Positions 27,483 to 37,144 are shown, counted from the first letter of the stretch. The stretch is DNA of 64,000 nucleotides from Planctomycetota bacterium (GCA_016713175.1 JADJPQ010000008.1:186001-250000), one strand, 5' to 3'. Translations and numbers: made by a program. Notes: generated by a model from the sequence alone, not told the origin.

Positions 27483-29915
27483 ATGAAGCGACGGCTGGCC
27501 CTGTTCTCGATGCGCCTGTTCGCCGCGCTGGCGGTCCTGCTGGCTGCACCGGGTCCCTCGCCGCGCGATCTCGAAGTCGCGGTGCCACCCGGTTCGCCGA
27601 CGGCCTGGGCGCGCTGGCTGCCGGCGCTGACCCCGGCCCGTGGTCCGCTGTTTCCGACCACGCCCGCCAGGGTTCCCAAGGGTGGCACCGTGGTCGCGGC
27701 ACCGAAGCTGCCGCTCGATCCGCGCCTTGGCGGTGCGGGCGTGCTCCGGATCACCACCGCCGACGTCGTCGGGCATCTGACCTGGGTCAACGGTCCGAAG
27801 GAACCCACCGGCCCGCTCACCGGTGCCGGCGGTCGCGCGATCCCGGCCATCAGTGGCGCCAGCCAGTGGCTCGGCATCGCGGCGTTCCTGCGGCTGATGT
27901 TGCATCGCCAGCAGGTGTCCGAGGCCGAGATCATCGCGCACCTGGTCGAGATCGGCGAACCGTCGTTGTGGGCGGCGACCGCGGCCGGCGGGGAGGCCGG
28001 CATCGAAGGCGCTGCCCGGCAGGTGCGGCTGCGGGTCGAGAAACGGCGAGGCGGCAGCGCGGTGCCGGTCGGCGCGACGCCGCGCGAGACGATGCTGCTG
28101 CGCTTTTGCGGCGAGGAACTCGGCGCCGCGCACCCGTTCGATCCGGAAGCGGCGTTCGGCCGGCGACTGTTCGTGCTGGCGGCCGAGATGGAGCCGCTGC
28201 TGATCCGTTGGTTGCTGACCGACGCCGAGCCGTTCCTGGTGCGCAATGCGACGGCGGCGCTGGCGCGCTACCGGACGCCGACGGCGCAGGCGGCGCTGGT
28301 GATGGCCGCGGCGACGACGACCGACGACGTCGTGCTGATGCGGGCTCTGGCGGCGCTGGAACCGGGTTGCGATGCCGGGCCGATCCTGAAGCGGCTGTCG
28401 GCCAACACCGACGCCGTCGAGACCGCGGCGCTGATCGCGGCGCTCGGTCGGATCGGCGCCAGCGTCGCGTTGCCGGAGATCGTCGGCCGTGCGCGTCGAG
28501 CGTTGCGCGAGGATCCCGATCTGTTGATGACGGCGTTGGTGGCGCTGTGTCGGATCCCGGTACCGCTCGATGACAAGCAGGTGACCGATTTCGCCGCGAC
28601 GGTCCGCCGGGCGGCGCGCGGCAACCGCGATCGCTTCGAGGTCGCGCACGGCGCGCGCGAGGCCCCTGACTTTCCGGATCCTGGTTCGCTGCGGGCCGAG
28701 ACCCTCGAACAACTTGCGGCGTGCTTGCGGGTGCGACTTGGCACCGTGGCGACCGCGACCGGCGAACTGCACGAACTGCTGGGCGAGAGCCGTTCGGTGC
28801 GTGCTGGCGCCGCCTACGAGAACCGTCCGATCAGCGTGTTCTGGCCAGCGGCGCAGATCCCGGTGGTGGAGACGTTGCCGCGGATGGCGGACGACGGGCA
28901 GCGCGTGCTGCGGGCTCTGGTCGAAGACGACCGTAGTGATCCGGTGTTGCGCGTTGCGGCGCTGGCGCAGCTGCCGCCGTCCGTTCGCGGACCGATGGCC
29001 GAAACGCTGCTGACCGCGGTCGCCGCGGCGCCGATCGAACTGCGGCTGGCGGCCGTGCAGGTGCTCGACTTCGATGGGGCTGCCGGACTGGTCGAACGCG
29101 GCAAGCGACTGCTCGGCCTTGACGCGCCGCGGCCGGCCGGAGCGTCGGCGCAGGATCGGCAACTGCTGATGTCGGTGGTGCAGGCGTTGGATCGACGTTC
29201 GGCGTGGCAGGCTGCGGACCTGTTACCCTGGCTGCCCATGCTGCGCGCGGTGGCGGCGGCGCCGGACCCGGCTCGCCATCGCGCCTGGTTGCTCGCTGCC
29301 GGCGAGGCCCTGGTCGCCAGCGTCGCCGATGGACTGAAAGGCAAGGAACTGGCGACGCGGGTCGCCGAACTCGTCGATCGGGTCATTGCCGAACGGGTGG
29401 ATCCACGGTTCTCGGCGGCGTCGCGCAAGGCCACGATCGAGTATGTCGAGGGCTTGCTGGCCGCCGTGCGCAAGGCGCGTGGCAACGCGGCGTATCACCA
29501 GGTCGTCGCCAGGGCGATTGCCGACTACTTCGTGCCCGATCCGGGCGTGTCGGTGCTGTCGTCGATGCACGAGTTCACCGCGTTCGTGCCGCTCGAAGAG
29601 GCCATCCTGACGGCGCTGGGCCGTACGCGCGAACCCGAGGCAGTGGCCGCGCTGCGCGAACTGCTGGCCGACAAGACGCTGCCGGTTCGGGCTCATGTCT
29701 GTCTGGCGGCGGCGATGACCGGGGACCTGTCGCTGCTGCAGCCCTTGGCGCGGCTGTTGCTCGATGACGATGGTTTCGTCCGGTTGTGTGCCCACGAGGC
29801 GTTGCGGCAGCTGACGCGACGCGACGTCCAATGTGACTGGCTGTACGGCACGGTGGCCGAGCGCGGCGCCGCCGCGCAGGAGTGGTTCAAGATCCTGGCC
29901 AAGGTGCGCCGGTGA
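27483..29915 (+). CDS. Large exported HEAT-repeat protein
   Basis: 810 residues from ATG 27483, with a signal-like N-terminus (MKRRLALFSMRLFAALAVLL). An N-terminal segment (VVGHLTWVNGPKEPTGPL) leads into long helical repeats through the whole chain. These include PFLVRNATAALARYRTPTAQ, DPVLRVAALAQLPPSVRG and, at the end, TLPVRAHVCLAAAMTGDL and DGFVRLCAHEALRQLTRRD, all HEAT/armadillo-like. No catalytic motif. Its stop overlaps the start of a five-heme lipoprotein by 4 bp, so it is probably a protein scaffold made in stoichiometry with that cytochrome; the link is inferred from coupling. Confidence 0.8.
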   Translation: MKRRLALFSMRLFAALAVLLAAPGPSPRDLEVAVPPGSPTAWARWLPALTPARGPLFPTTPARVPKGGTVVAAPKLPLDPRLGGAGVLRITTADVVGHLTWVNGPKEPTGPLTGAGGRAIPAISGASQWLGIAAFLRLMLHRQQVSEAEIIAHLVEIGEPSLWAATAAGGEAGIEGAARQVRLRVEKRRGGSAVPVGATPRETMLLRFCGEELGAAHPFDPEAAFGRRLFVLAAEMEPLLIRWLLTDAEPFLVRNATAALARYRTPTAQAALVMAAATTTDDVVLMRALAALEPGCDAGPILKRLSANTDAVETAALIAALGRIGASVALPEIVGRARRALREDPDLLMTALVALCRIPVPLDDKQVTDFAATVRRAARGNRDRFEVAHGAREAPDFPDPGSLRAETLEQLAACLRVRLGTVATATGELHELLGESRSVRAGAAYENRPISVFWPAAQIPVVETLPRMADDGQRVLRALVEDDRSDPVLRVAALAQLPPSVRGPMAETLLTAVAAAPIELRLAAVQVLDFDGAAGLVERGKRLLGLDAPRPAGASAQDRQLLMSVVQALDRRSAWQAADLLPWLPMLRAVAAAPDPARHRAWLLAAGEALVASVADGLKGKELATRVAELVDRVIAERVDPRFSAASRKATIEYVEGLLAAVRKARGNAAYHQVVARAIADYFVPDPGVSVLSSMHEFTAFVPLEEAILTALGRTREPEAVAALRELLADKTLPVRAHVCLAAAMTGDLSLLQPLARLLLDDDGFVRLCAHEALRQLTRRDVQCDWLYGTVAERGAAAQEWFKILAKVRR

Positions 29916-30847
29916 GAGTCGCGACGTGGAGTCTGTGGTTGCTCGCCGCCTGCGGCGCGCCGGCCGACCCGTTGCCGGCCGAACCGGAGCCACCGGCGCA
30001 CACCCGGATCGATCTGCCGTCGCTCGCCGCCTGCGGCAGTTGCCACCTGCGGCAGTACGAGGAATGGGCGCAGAGCCTGCACCACGGCGCCTGGACCAAT
30101 GACAACGTCCGTGCCGCGACCCGCAACTTCGAACGCGAAGAGTGCCGGTGCTGTCACAGTCCGATGCCGGTGCTGCCGCATTCGCTGGTCGAACGGCCGC
30201 CGTTCCGCGACTTCAATCACGACGATGGCGTACATTGCCTGAGCTGTCATGGTCTGGCGGATGGGGTGGCGGCGACGCGCGACATCCCGGATGCGCCGTG
30301 TCGACCGCGCGCGGATGCGCGCCTGCAGCAGGCCGAACTGTGCCAGCCGTGCCACGAACCGACGCATCAGGCGTTCGCCGAGTATCGTCTGTCGGCAGCC
30401 TTCGCCGACGGCGTCCGGTGCGCCGATTGCCACATGCCCGAACGTGAGGATGGCAGTGGCAGGAGTCACGGTCCGCACGGCGGCCTGAACGCGGCGTTCG
30501 TCCGCAAGGCATTGCGGTGGAGCTGTGCCATCGCCGATGGCGAATTGGTGGTGACGCTGCGCAACAAGACCGGCCACAAGTTCCCCGGCGAGATCCCGTC
30601 GCGGTCGTTCGTGTTGCAGGTCGAGCTGCCCGGCCGCGAGCCGATCCGCGAACTGCTGCGGCGGCCACACAAGGGTGAGGATCGGGCCGACAACCGGTTG
30701 TTGCCCGATGAGGAACGCGTGTTGCGCTTTCCGCTCGGCGATGGAGTGGCTGCGGCCGATGTGCTGGTGCGATTCCTGTTCCTGCCGTTGCCGATGACGC
30801 CGATCGAGCAGGCGTTCGTGCTCGGCGAGTGGCGCGGCGACGGCTGA
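29912..30847 (+). CDS. Pentaheme c-type cytochrome lipoprotein (c554-like)
   Basis: 311 residues from GTG 29912 (GTGA overlap with the HEAT gene). The N-terminus VRVATWSLWLLAACGAP has a lipobox LAAC. Five CxxCH heme c sites follow: CGSCH with the neighbouring LRQYEEWAQSLHHGAW typical of cytochrome c554-like proteins, CRCCH, CLSCH, CQPCH and CADCH (followed by MP). HGPHGGLNAAF may supply distal His ligands. The C-terminal third is a beta domain (VVTLRNKTGHKFPGEIPSR), as in many multiheme cytochromes. It is probably an envelope electron carrier; partners are not in the window apart from the coupled HEAT protein. Confidence 0.88.
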   Translation: MRVATWSLWLLAACGAPADPLPAEPEPPAHTRIDLPSLAACGSCHLRQYEEWAQSLHHGAWTNDNVRAATRNFEREECRCCHSPMPVLPHSLVERPPFRDFNHDDGVHCLSCHGLADGVAATRDIPDAPCRPRADARLQQAELCQPCHEPTHQAFAEYRLSAAFADGVRCADCHMPEREDGSGRSHGPHGGLNAAFVRKALRWSCAIADGELVVTLRNKTGHKFPGEIPSRSFVLQVELPGREPIRELLRRPHKGEDRADNRLLPDEERVLRFPLGDGVAAADVLVRFLFLPLPMTPIEQAFVLGEWRGDG

Positions 30848-31105
30848 TGGGCCGAGATCGATCTCCTGCTCGAGGGTCCCAAACGTCAGGTAGTCGCGGT
30901 CGAGGCCAAGCGCACACTGTCGCCGAGCCTGGGCAAGGGCTTCCGCCGCGGATTCGCAGACATCGGTGCCACGCGCGGGGTCGTGGTGATGCCGGCGGGG
31001 GATGGTCTGCCGTTGGCCAGGAACGTCGAGGCGATGCCGCTGCGGCAGTGGATCGGCGAGCTGGGCTCCCTGTTCGCTCGAGACTCTGCTGCGTCCGTGG
31101 CCCGA
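30848..31105 (+). pseudogene. Remnant of a DUF4143-type ATPase C-terminus (PD-(D/E)XK-like)
   Basis: Directly after the cytochrome stop and in the same frame, about 85 codons read AEIDLLLEGPKRQVVAVEAK, then FADIGATRGVVVMPAGDGLP and AMPLRQWIGEL. The EIDLLL...VVAVEAK pair is the E/D and ExK arrangement of the nuclease-like C-terminal domain of DUF4143 AAA ATPases. No start codon or ATPase part is present, and the frame runs into the antisense gene ending at 31106. It is therefore a truncated remnant left by a deletion or insertion joint at about 30847. Read-through of the TGA to make a fusion is unlikely. Confidence 0.6.
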
Positions 31106-33193
31106 TCAGAACTCGAGCCGCAGCGGCGCCTGCAGCCAGGATGGCCACAGCGTGAAGTTCGCCTGCCGGGTCAGCGCCGCGCTGACCAGCTCGTCATGGC
31201 CACGGGCCAGACGGCCGAGGCCGTCGATGGCACCGACACGCACGTGCATGTCGTCGTCGATGCTCAGCGCCAGCAGTTCCGAACGCGCCGCTTCGGTTGC
31301 CACGGCACCCAGTGCCTGCGCGGCCGCGATCCTGACCGCCGGGTCGCGGTCGCGGCGGGCAATGCTGCCGAGCGCGATCACGTCATCGGTGTCGGTGCCG
31401 AGCATGCCGTAGGCCTCCGCCGCCGCTGCCCGGACGAACGGACAGTTGTCGTCCTGCATCGCCGCACGCAGTGAGGGCCGGATGCCCGGATCGTCGACCA
31501 GGGCCAACGCATGCGCCGCCGCACCGCGCGCCGTCGATGTCGAGCCGTGCTGCAGTTGTTGCGCCAACCGCGGCAGCGCCGCCGAATCGCGCAGCAGGCC
31601 GCTGGCAAGCAACCAGGCGCCGTCGAGGTCGCGGTTGGCTTCCTGCTGGGCGGCGTCGCGGACGGCGGTGGCGAGCGCGGCATCGTGGCGGTCGCGGCCG
31701 AACAGGCCCAGCGCCAGCGCCGCGAACGCTCGCAGCGGCTTGCGACCGCGCTCGACTTGTTCGAGCAGGAACGGCCCGGCGGCGTCACCGCCGTGGTCGC
31801 CGATCGCGAGCAGCAGCATCGTCGCGGTGGTCAGTTCGTGTTCGAGTTCGAACGCCGTCAGCAAGGCGGGCAGGGCCAGGGCGTGGTGGCTGCGGCCCAG
31901 AGCCAGTGCCGCCGAACGGCGAACATCGGGCAGCCGGCCGGACACGCCGCGGGTCAGTTCGGCGACCAGCGCCGCATCGGCGTCGACGGCCAGGGCCTCG
32001 ATCAGGCGGGCGGCGGTGACGGCGTTGGCCGGCTCGGTGAGCCGCGGCAACAGCAGGGTGCGCAACGCCGGGTCCGCGTCGGTGCGGGCCAGCACGGCCG
32101 CGGCGGCGCCGTTGCCTTCGCTGCCGTCCAACGCCTGACGCGCGAGCGCGCGGGCATCGGCGGTGGCGCCGGCGGGAGTGTTGGCGGCCAGCGCCAGCAA
32201 GCCATACGGTTGCAGTTCGCGCAGTTCGGCGTCGGTCCACAGGCTCAGCAGTGCGTGGCGCGCGGCGGGAGAACGGTCGGCGCCGAGACCGAGAACGGTC
32301 GCCATCCGGACACTGAGCGATGGATCGCGGAGCAGCAGGCGCAGGGCACCGACCTGGCCGCCGATGCGGCCGGCGGCGAGGGCGGCGGCGGCGCGGATCT
32401 GTGGCTGCTCGGCGGTGAGATTGGCGCGCAGCGTGGTGATGACCGCCAGTTCCTCCGGATCCCTGGCCCGGGTCGTCGTCGACTCACTGACCAGCCGGCG
32501 GGGGGCAAAGAACGCTGCGCGATTCCAGGCCCACCATTGGGACCAGGTGACGCTTTCGATCTGATCGATGACGAGACCACGGACGGGCGATGCTGATCGC
32601 GGCGCCGCGGCCGCGGCCACGCCGGCGGTCCCCGTTCCGGTGGGCCGGGGCGACGTGCCGGTCGTTCGCGGACCGGTGCCGGCGTCTCGTGGCCCTTCCC
32701 ACGGTGCCGGTGGGGGCGGTGGCTCGGGTCGCTGTGGCGGTGGGATTCCGGGTCCCTGGATCCGGGCCGCTTCCTCGACGCCAAGGCCATGCCGCGCGAG
32801 CCAATCGGCCAGTTGCTGGCGCGGGGCGAGGTCGGCGACCCAGGCGTGGTTCTGTTCCCGTGCGATCGCTTCGGTGATCGGTGCTGCGCCGGTGCGGTCC
32901 AGCAGGTATGCGACGGCACAGCGCCGACCGTCGTCATCGACGAAGAAAGGCATCCGCTGGCCGGGGAAACGGGTGTTCTGGCCGAAGTCGGCGCGCAGCC
33001 GGTATTCCCGCAGCAGGTCGATGGCGCGCGTCCGTGCCGCCGCGAGCGCCGGGTCGGCGGGGGATGGAGCAGCGCGCAGTTCGCGTTCCACCCGTTCGTA
33101 GTGCTCGGCGAGGTCGGTCGCCGTGTGGGGTTGCTGGGCCAGAAGGGGGAGGCACAGGCTGAACGTCGCCGCGATCGGGTGGTAGGGACGCAT
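31106..33193 (-). CDS. Exported HEAT-repeat protein
   Basis: 695 residues. ATG 33193 is preferred over upstream in-frame codons because it begins a signal peptide (MRPYHPIAATFSLCLPLLAQ). Residues 25-175 hold a distinct N-terminal domain with helical turns (LREYRLRADFGQNTRFPG, PFFVDDDGRRCAVAYLLDRT) and a Pro-rich linker (PGIPPPQRPEPPPPPAPWEG). From about residue 255 onwards there are some twelve HEAT-like units (IRAAAALAAGRIGGQVGALR, LSVRMATVLGLGADRSPAAR, PFVRAAAAEAYGMLGTDTDD). No catalytic residues. It is divergent from the CnaB-like gene at 33371. Confidence 0.82.
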   Translation of the reverse strand: MRPYHPIAATFSLCLPLLAQQPHTATDLAEHYERVERELRAAPSPADPALAAARTRAIDLLREYRLRADFGQNTRFPGQRMPFFVDDDGRRCAVAYLLDRTGAAPITEAIAREQNHAWVADLAPRQQLADWLARHGLGVEEAARIQGPGIPPPQRPEPPPPPAPWEGPRDAGTGPRTTGTSPRPTGTGTAGVAAAAAPRSASPVRGLVIDQIESVTWSQWWAWNRAAFFAPRRLVSESTTTRARDPEELAVITTLRANLTAEQPQIRAAAALAAGRIGGQVGALRLLLRDPSLSVRMATVLGLGADRSPAARHALLSLWTDAELRELQPYGLLALAANTPAGATADARALARQALDGSEGNGAAAAVLARTDADPALRTLLLPRLTEPANAVTAARLIEALAVDADAALVAELTRGVSGRLPDVRRSAALALGRSHHALALPALLTAFELEHELTTATMLLLAIGDHGGDAAGPFLLEQVERGRKPLRAFAALALGLFGRDRHDAALATAVRDAAQQEANRDLDGAWLLASGLLRDSAALPRLAQQLQHGSTSTARGAAAHALALVDDPGIRPSLRAAMQDDNCPFVRAAAAEAYGMLGTDTDDVIALGSIARRDRDPAVRIAAAQALGAVATEAARSELLALSIDDDMHVRVGAIDGLGRLARGHDELVSAALTRQANFTLWPSWLQAPLRLEF

Positions 33194-33370
33194 GCCAGGA
33201 GCAGGGCAAGGCGTGTGCCGGGAGGGTTGGCCCGGCGGCGCTCGCACGATCTGGCCGCGGGTGTGACGAAACGGGAACAACAACACTGGACCGGGGCTTT
33301 GAGTATCCGGCCGCGAGCTTGCCGGCTATCGTCGGAAGGCCCCTCGTGCGTCGGTCGATCCGGAGGTTGC

Positions 33371-35014
33371 ATGGCTCGTCGGATCTGTCTGTCCGTGATG
33401 TTGGTCAGTGTGGCAGTGCTTCCGGCCCAGGAACTGCCCGCCACGTTCTCCTTGCAGGGCCGCGTCGTCGATGTGCTCGGAGCCGCGTTGCCAGCCGCGG
33501 TCGTGTCGGTTCTCGATGACGCCGATCGCGTGTTTGCTCGCGTCAACGCTGACGGCGAAGGTCTGTATCAGTTGCCACGATTGCCTATGGGTGACAACTT
33601 GCGGGTCGTCGCCGGTGCCGCCGGCAAGGCCCAAGCTGCGTTCGGCGTGCCCGACGGTGGCGCCGTGCGACCGCTCAGCCTCGTGCTCGAAGATGGTCGC
33701 GAAGTGCAGGTTCATGTTCGGGATGCGGAAGGCAACCCGGTTGCCGGGGCCACGGTGTTCGTGCATGCGGCTGCCAACGGCCTGCCACAGGCTCTGCCAG
33801 CCGAAGTCGAAGGCGTGACCGACAACGCCGGCATCGTGCGGTTGCGCGGCGTGCCCTGGCGCGCTGCGCGCTGGTTCGTGTTTGCCGCCGGTCGCCGGCC
33901 GATCGAAATCGAGGCTCCGGAAGTGACGGCGACCGCGCTGGAGTGCGGAGTCGGTCCGGAGGACTCGAGGACCTGCCGGTTCGAAGTCGTGGGTCTGCCG
34001 CCCGAGGCCGAGGGACGTACGCGCTTCCTGGTCAGCGCGCACGATGGCAGGGGTTGGCCGTTGCCCTCGCGTTGGCGGAGCGCGGCGCTCGCGGTCGCAG
34101 CCGCGGTGGAACTGCCGGTGTTGCCGTTCGCGACCGACGTCCAGGCCGTGGGCAGCGGCCGAACGGTTCAACCTGCGGCGTGGTTGTGGCCAGGCGGGGA
34201 TGTCCGGCCGGTGACGTTCACGGTCGATCCGCCGATGCCGTTGTTCCGTCAGGTCGTGCGGCTGCAGGACCAGGACGGCAAGCCACTGCCCGGCGTAGCG
34301 ATCGCCGTCCGGGGGCGCGATGGTCGCATCCTCGCGACCGCGGTGAGCAAGACGAGTGGTCGCGTCGAGTTGCAGTTGCCGCTGGCGCGCGGCGCGCGTT
34401 GCAGCCTCGGGCTCCTGGCGGGCACGTGGTGCTGGCAGGAGTGGTCCGGACGCTTGGCGCCCGACGGCATCCATTGGTGCGATCTGGTGGTGGGTGACCC
34501 CGAAGTCGACGAACCGGTCCTGACGGTGGCCCCGGCGGCGAAGCTGGCCGGCACGTTCGTGGCTGCGGATGGTGCGCCGTTGCCGTTCGCGGCCGTTCGG
34601 ATCCGAGGGGCCGATGGCTGGTCGATGACCGCGACCGATCGCAATGGCCGGATTGCGTTGGGTGGATTGCCACCGGGGCGCCATTCGCTGCGCGTCGAGG
34701 ATGCCCTGGGCCGGATCGGTGAAGCGGAACTCGAGATCGAAGCGAACGCGACGGCGGCGTGTCCGGTCCTGCAGTTCCAGCCCTCGGCCGACGTGCTCGG
34801 GCAGGTGATCGATTCGGCGGGCAAGCCGGTACCCAGTGCGGCGGTGCGCGCCGGGCCGCGCGCGACGTTGTCGGCGGTCGATGGTCGCTTCGTCGTGCGT
34901 GGCCTGCCTCCAGGGCAGATCACGTGTCAAGCCACCGGGCTGACCGGTCGGGGAACGATGCAGATGACGTTGCGGGCCGGGGTGGAGAACGCGGCGATGA
35001 TCGTGCTGCCGTAA
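33371..35014 (+). CDS. Secreted carboxypeptidase-regulatory-like (CnaB-type) protein
   Basis: 547 residues. The ATG at 33371 follows GGAGG by 4 nt; the same spacing is seen before the acylase start at 51472. A signal peptide (MARRICLSVMLVSVAVLPAQ) precedes repeated beta-sandwich domains with the usual opening strand (SLQGRVVDVLGAALPAAVVS; VHVRDAEGNPVAGATVFVHA; VRLQDQDGKPLPGVAIAVRG; LGQVIDSAGKPVPSAAVRAG) and GLPPGxxxLRV-type turns. No catalytic site. It is likely an extracellular structural or adhesive protein, related in build to the proteins at 3857 and 50228. The VWA lipoprotein gene follows 69 bp later. Confidence 0.82.
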   Translation: MARRICLSVMLVSVAVLPAQELPATFSLQGRVVDVLGAALPAAVVSVLDDADRVFARVNADGEGLYQLPRLPMGDNLRVVAGAAGKAQAAFGVPDGGAVRPLSLVLEDGREVQVHVRDAEGNPVAGATVFVHAAANGLPQALPAEVEGVTDNAGIVRLRGVPWRAARWFVFAAGRRPIEIEAPEVTATALECGVGPEDSRTCRFEVVGLPPEAEGRTRFLVSAHDGRGWPLPSRWRSAALAVAAAVELPVLPFATDVQAVGSGRTVQPAAWLWPGGDVRPVTFTVDPPMPLFRQVVRLQDQDGKPLPGVAIAVRGRDGRILATAVSKTSGRVELQLPLARGARCSLGLLAGTWCWQEWSGRLAPDGIHWCDLVVGDPEVDEPVLTVAPAAKLAGTFVAADGAPLPFAAVRIRGADGWSMTATDRNGRIALGGLPPGRHSLRVEDALGRIGEAELEIEANATAACPVLQFQPSADVLGQVIDSAGKPVPSAAVRAGPRATLSAVDGRFVVRGLPPGQITCQATGLTGRGTMQMTLRAGVENAAMIVLP

Positions 35015-35083
35015 GGAGCTACGCAAGGAGCTGCCTTTCCGGCGCAGTGAACCGGGCGACGTCAGGAACGTTTCAGGCGCACC

Positions 35084-36730
35084 ATGCGCATCCTGGCGTC
35101 CGGGCTCCTCTTGGTCATGGTTTCTGCGTGCGGCGGGACACCGGTGTCGGTGAAGGGACCGTCGCAGCCGGCCGGGCTGCCCGGACGCAGCGAGCCGACG
35201 TCGGTCGATGGGAAGACTCCGCCTTCGTTCCCGAACGATCAGGCCGAGTCGAAGCAATCGGCCTTCGACAGCAACCAATGGAACAGTTCCATCGGTCTCG
35301 GCGGCGGTGGCGGTGGCCGGTTTGGCGGACGTGGTGGCGTCGCCGGTGTCGAGTCGTACGCGGCCACCACGCCGAACACGTTCACGGCAGTGACGGCGTT
35401 GCCGCTGTCGACGTTCGCGGCCGACGTCGACACCGCTTCGTTTGCCAACGTTCGCCGCCTGCTGCGCGAAGGGAGTCTGCCGCCCGTGGCGGCCGTGCGG
35501 GTCGAAGAGTTCGTCAACGCGCAGGACTACCGGCTGCCGGTGCCTGCCGCCAACGAGCCATTCGCGATCGTCACCGAGCTGTCGGCATGCCCGTGGCAGC
35601 CAGCGCATCGCCTGTTGCGCATCGCCATGCGCACGCGCCCGATCGACGCCGCGCGAGTGCCGCCGTGCAATCTCGTGTTCCTGATCGACACGTCGGGCTC
35701 GATGCGCTCCGCCGACAAGCTGCCGTTGGTGCAACGCGCGTTGGCGTTGCTGGTCGAGCAACTGCGGCCGCAGGATCGCGTGGCGATCGTCACCTACGCG
35801 GGGAAACCGAGCCTCGCGCTGCCGTCCACGCCGGGCAGCGAACGCGAACGGATCCTCGAAGTGCTGGCCGGTCTGGAGTCGTCTGGCGGCACCAACGGCG
35901 CTGGTGGCATCAAGTCCGCGTATGAGATCGCGGTCGCCAACCTGATCCGCGAGGGCACCAATCGGGTGTTGTTGTGCACCGATGGCGACTTCAATGTCGG
36001 CATCAGCAGTCCGGAAGAACTGGCGGCGTTCATCACGACGCAGCGCGATCAAGGCGTGTTCCTGACCACGTTGGGCGTCGGGCGCGGCAACCTGAAGGAC
36101 GACCGGCTCGAACGGCTGGCCAACGAGGGCAACGGCGTCTACGCCTATCTCGACGATCTGCAGGAAGCCCGGCGCGTCATGGTCGAGCAGTTCGGCGCGT
36201 CGCTGGCGACGGTCGCCAAGGATGTCAAGCTGCAGGTCGAGTTCGACCCGGCGCAGGTCGCGGGCTACCGGCAGATCGGCTACGAGAACCGCCAGTTGAC
36301 GGCGGCGGAGTTCCGCGACGACAAGAAGGACGCCGGCGAACTGGGGGCCGGGCATGCGATGACGGTGCTGTACGAGATCGTGCCGCGCGGCGTGCCGGTG
36401 CCGGGTCTCGACGAAGGCGCGGTGCCGGTGCCGGCGGTCGCCGATGGCGCGCCGCTGGCGACACTGCGGATCCGCCACAAGCCGCCGCTCGGCGACACGG
36501 CGAAGGAGCAATCGCTGTCGATCGCCGCCGAAGTCACGGTCGCGCCATCGCGGGATCAGCGACTGGCGATCGCGACCGCGGCGTTCGGGCAGCTGCTCGC
36601 TGGCAGTGCGCACCTGGGCAGATTCGACTGGACGGAGATGGATGGGCTGATCGACGAGGGTCTGGAGGCAGCAACGTTGCAGCAGATGGTGGCGGCGGCA
36701 CATCGTCTCGTCGGCGCGACCGCCCGGTGA
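35084..36730 (+). CDS. VWA-domain lipoprotein, YfbK-like (DUF3520)
   Basis: 548 residues from ATG 35084. The N-terminus MRILASGLLLVMVSACGG carries a lipobox (VSAC). A Gly-rich linker (IGLGGGGGGRFGGRGG) leads to the N-terminal von Willebrand associated region (LSTFAADVDTASFANVRRLL; PVAAVRVEEFVNAQDYRLP). The VWA domain has its MIDAS at D202-x-S204-x-S206 (IDTSGSM), with LCTDGDFNVGI as the second metal-site loop. The C-terminus matches DUF3520 (YENRQLTAAEFRDDKKDAGE, GHAMTVLYEIVP). The family member YfbK is a lipoprotein of unknown role. A metal-dependent protein-binding function outside the cytoplasmic membrane is expected from the fold. Confidence 0.93.
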   Translation: MRILASGLLLVMVSACGGTPVSVKGPSQPAGLPGRSEPTSVDGKTPPSFPNDQAESKQSAFDSNQWNSSIGLGGGGGGRFGGRGGVAGVESYAATTPNTFTAVTALPLSTFAADVDTASFANVRRLLREGSLPPVAAVRVEEFVNAQDYRLPVPAANEPFAIVTELSACPWQPAHRLLRIAMRTRPIDAARVPPCNLVFLIDTSGSMRSADKLPLVQRALALLVEQLRPQDRVAIVTYAGKPSLALPSTPGSERERILEVLAGLESSGGTNGAGGIKSAYEIAVANLIREGTNRVLLCTDGDFNVGISSPEELAAFITTQRDQGVFLTTLGVGRGNLKDDRLERLANEGNGVYAYLDDLQEARRVMVEQFGASLATVAKDVKLQVEFDPAQVAGYRQIGYENRQLTAAEFRDDKKDAGELGAGHAMTVLYEIVPRGVPVPGLDEGAVPVPAVADGAPLATLRIRHKPPLGDTAKEQSLSIAAEVTVAPSRDQRLAIATAAFGQLLAGSAHLGRFDWTEMDGLIDEGLEAATLQQMVAAAHRLVGATAR

Positions 36731-36868
36731 AGCCGCTGCCGTGTGGTTTCGGGCCATGCCAGTCCGGAGCGGCGCGAGCGCCGGCGAGCCGATCCGGCCT
36801 GGAAGGTGTGGATGGCGAATCGATGGCAGGGTTTGTCAGAACATGCCAGGTGCGCTAAGACCAGCCAC

Positions 36869-37144
36869 ATGGCTACGACTCCACATCTGACCAGCATGAA
36901 CATCTCGCTGCCGGCGCCCTTGCGGGCGTTCGTCGAGCGGGCGGTTGCATCAGGCGGCTTCGGTTCGGCGAGTGAATACGTCCGTCAGCTGATCCGGCGC
37001 GCGAAGGACGATTCCGAGGCCGAGCGGAGGCTGTTGCGTGCCATCGAGCGCGGCGGGCGCATCGAAATGGACAGTGACTACTGGCGTCCGAAGGACACTC
37101 ACATCGCGGAGCTGATCCGGAAGAAGGCCGGTTCGCGCGAATGA
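36869..37144 (+). CDS. parD: ParD-type ribbon-helix-helix antitoxin
   Basis: 91 residues from ATG 36869. The N-terminal ribbon and two helices are SMNISLPAPLRAFVERAVAS and FGSASEYVRQLIRRAKDDSE, close to ParD/CopG antitoxins; the C-terminal tail would normally cover the toxin. Its last four bases overlap the toxin start (ATGA), the usual parDE layout. It would repress its own promoter and neutralise ParE. The paired toxin is frameshifted here, so ParD may now be a solitary regulator or relic. Confidence 0.88.
   Translation: MATTPHLTSMNISLPAPLRAFVERAVASGGFGSASEYVRQLIRRAKDDSEAERRLLRAIERGGRIEMDSDYWRPKDTHIAELIRKKAGSRE

Noticed and set aside
30845..30847. Second possible UGA read-through, cytochrome gene into the nuclease-like remnant
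   Set aside because: No Cys/Sec redox context and no reason for a multiheme lipoprotein to carry this domain; treated as a deletion joint.
35013..35032. Two direct copies of AAGGAGCT after the CnaB-like gene
   Set aside because: Too short to interpret; Shine-Dalgarno-like but no ORF starts after either copy.
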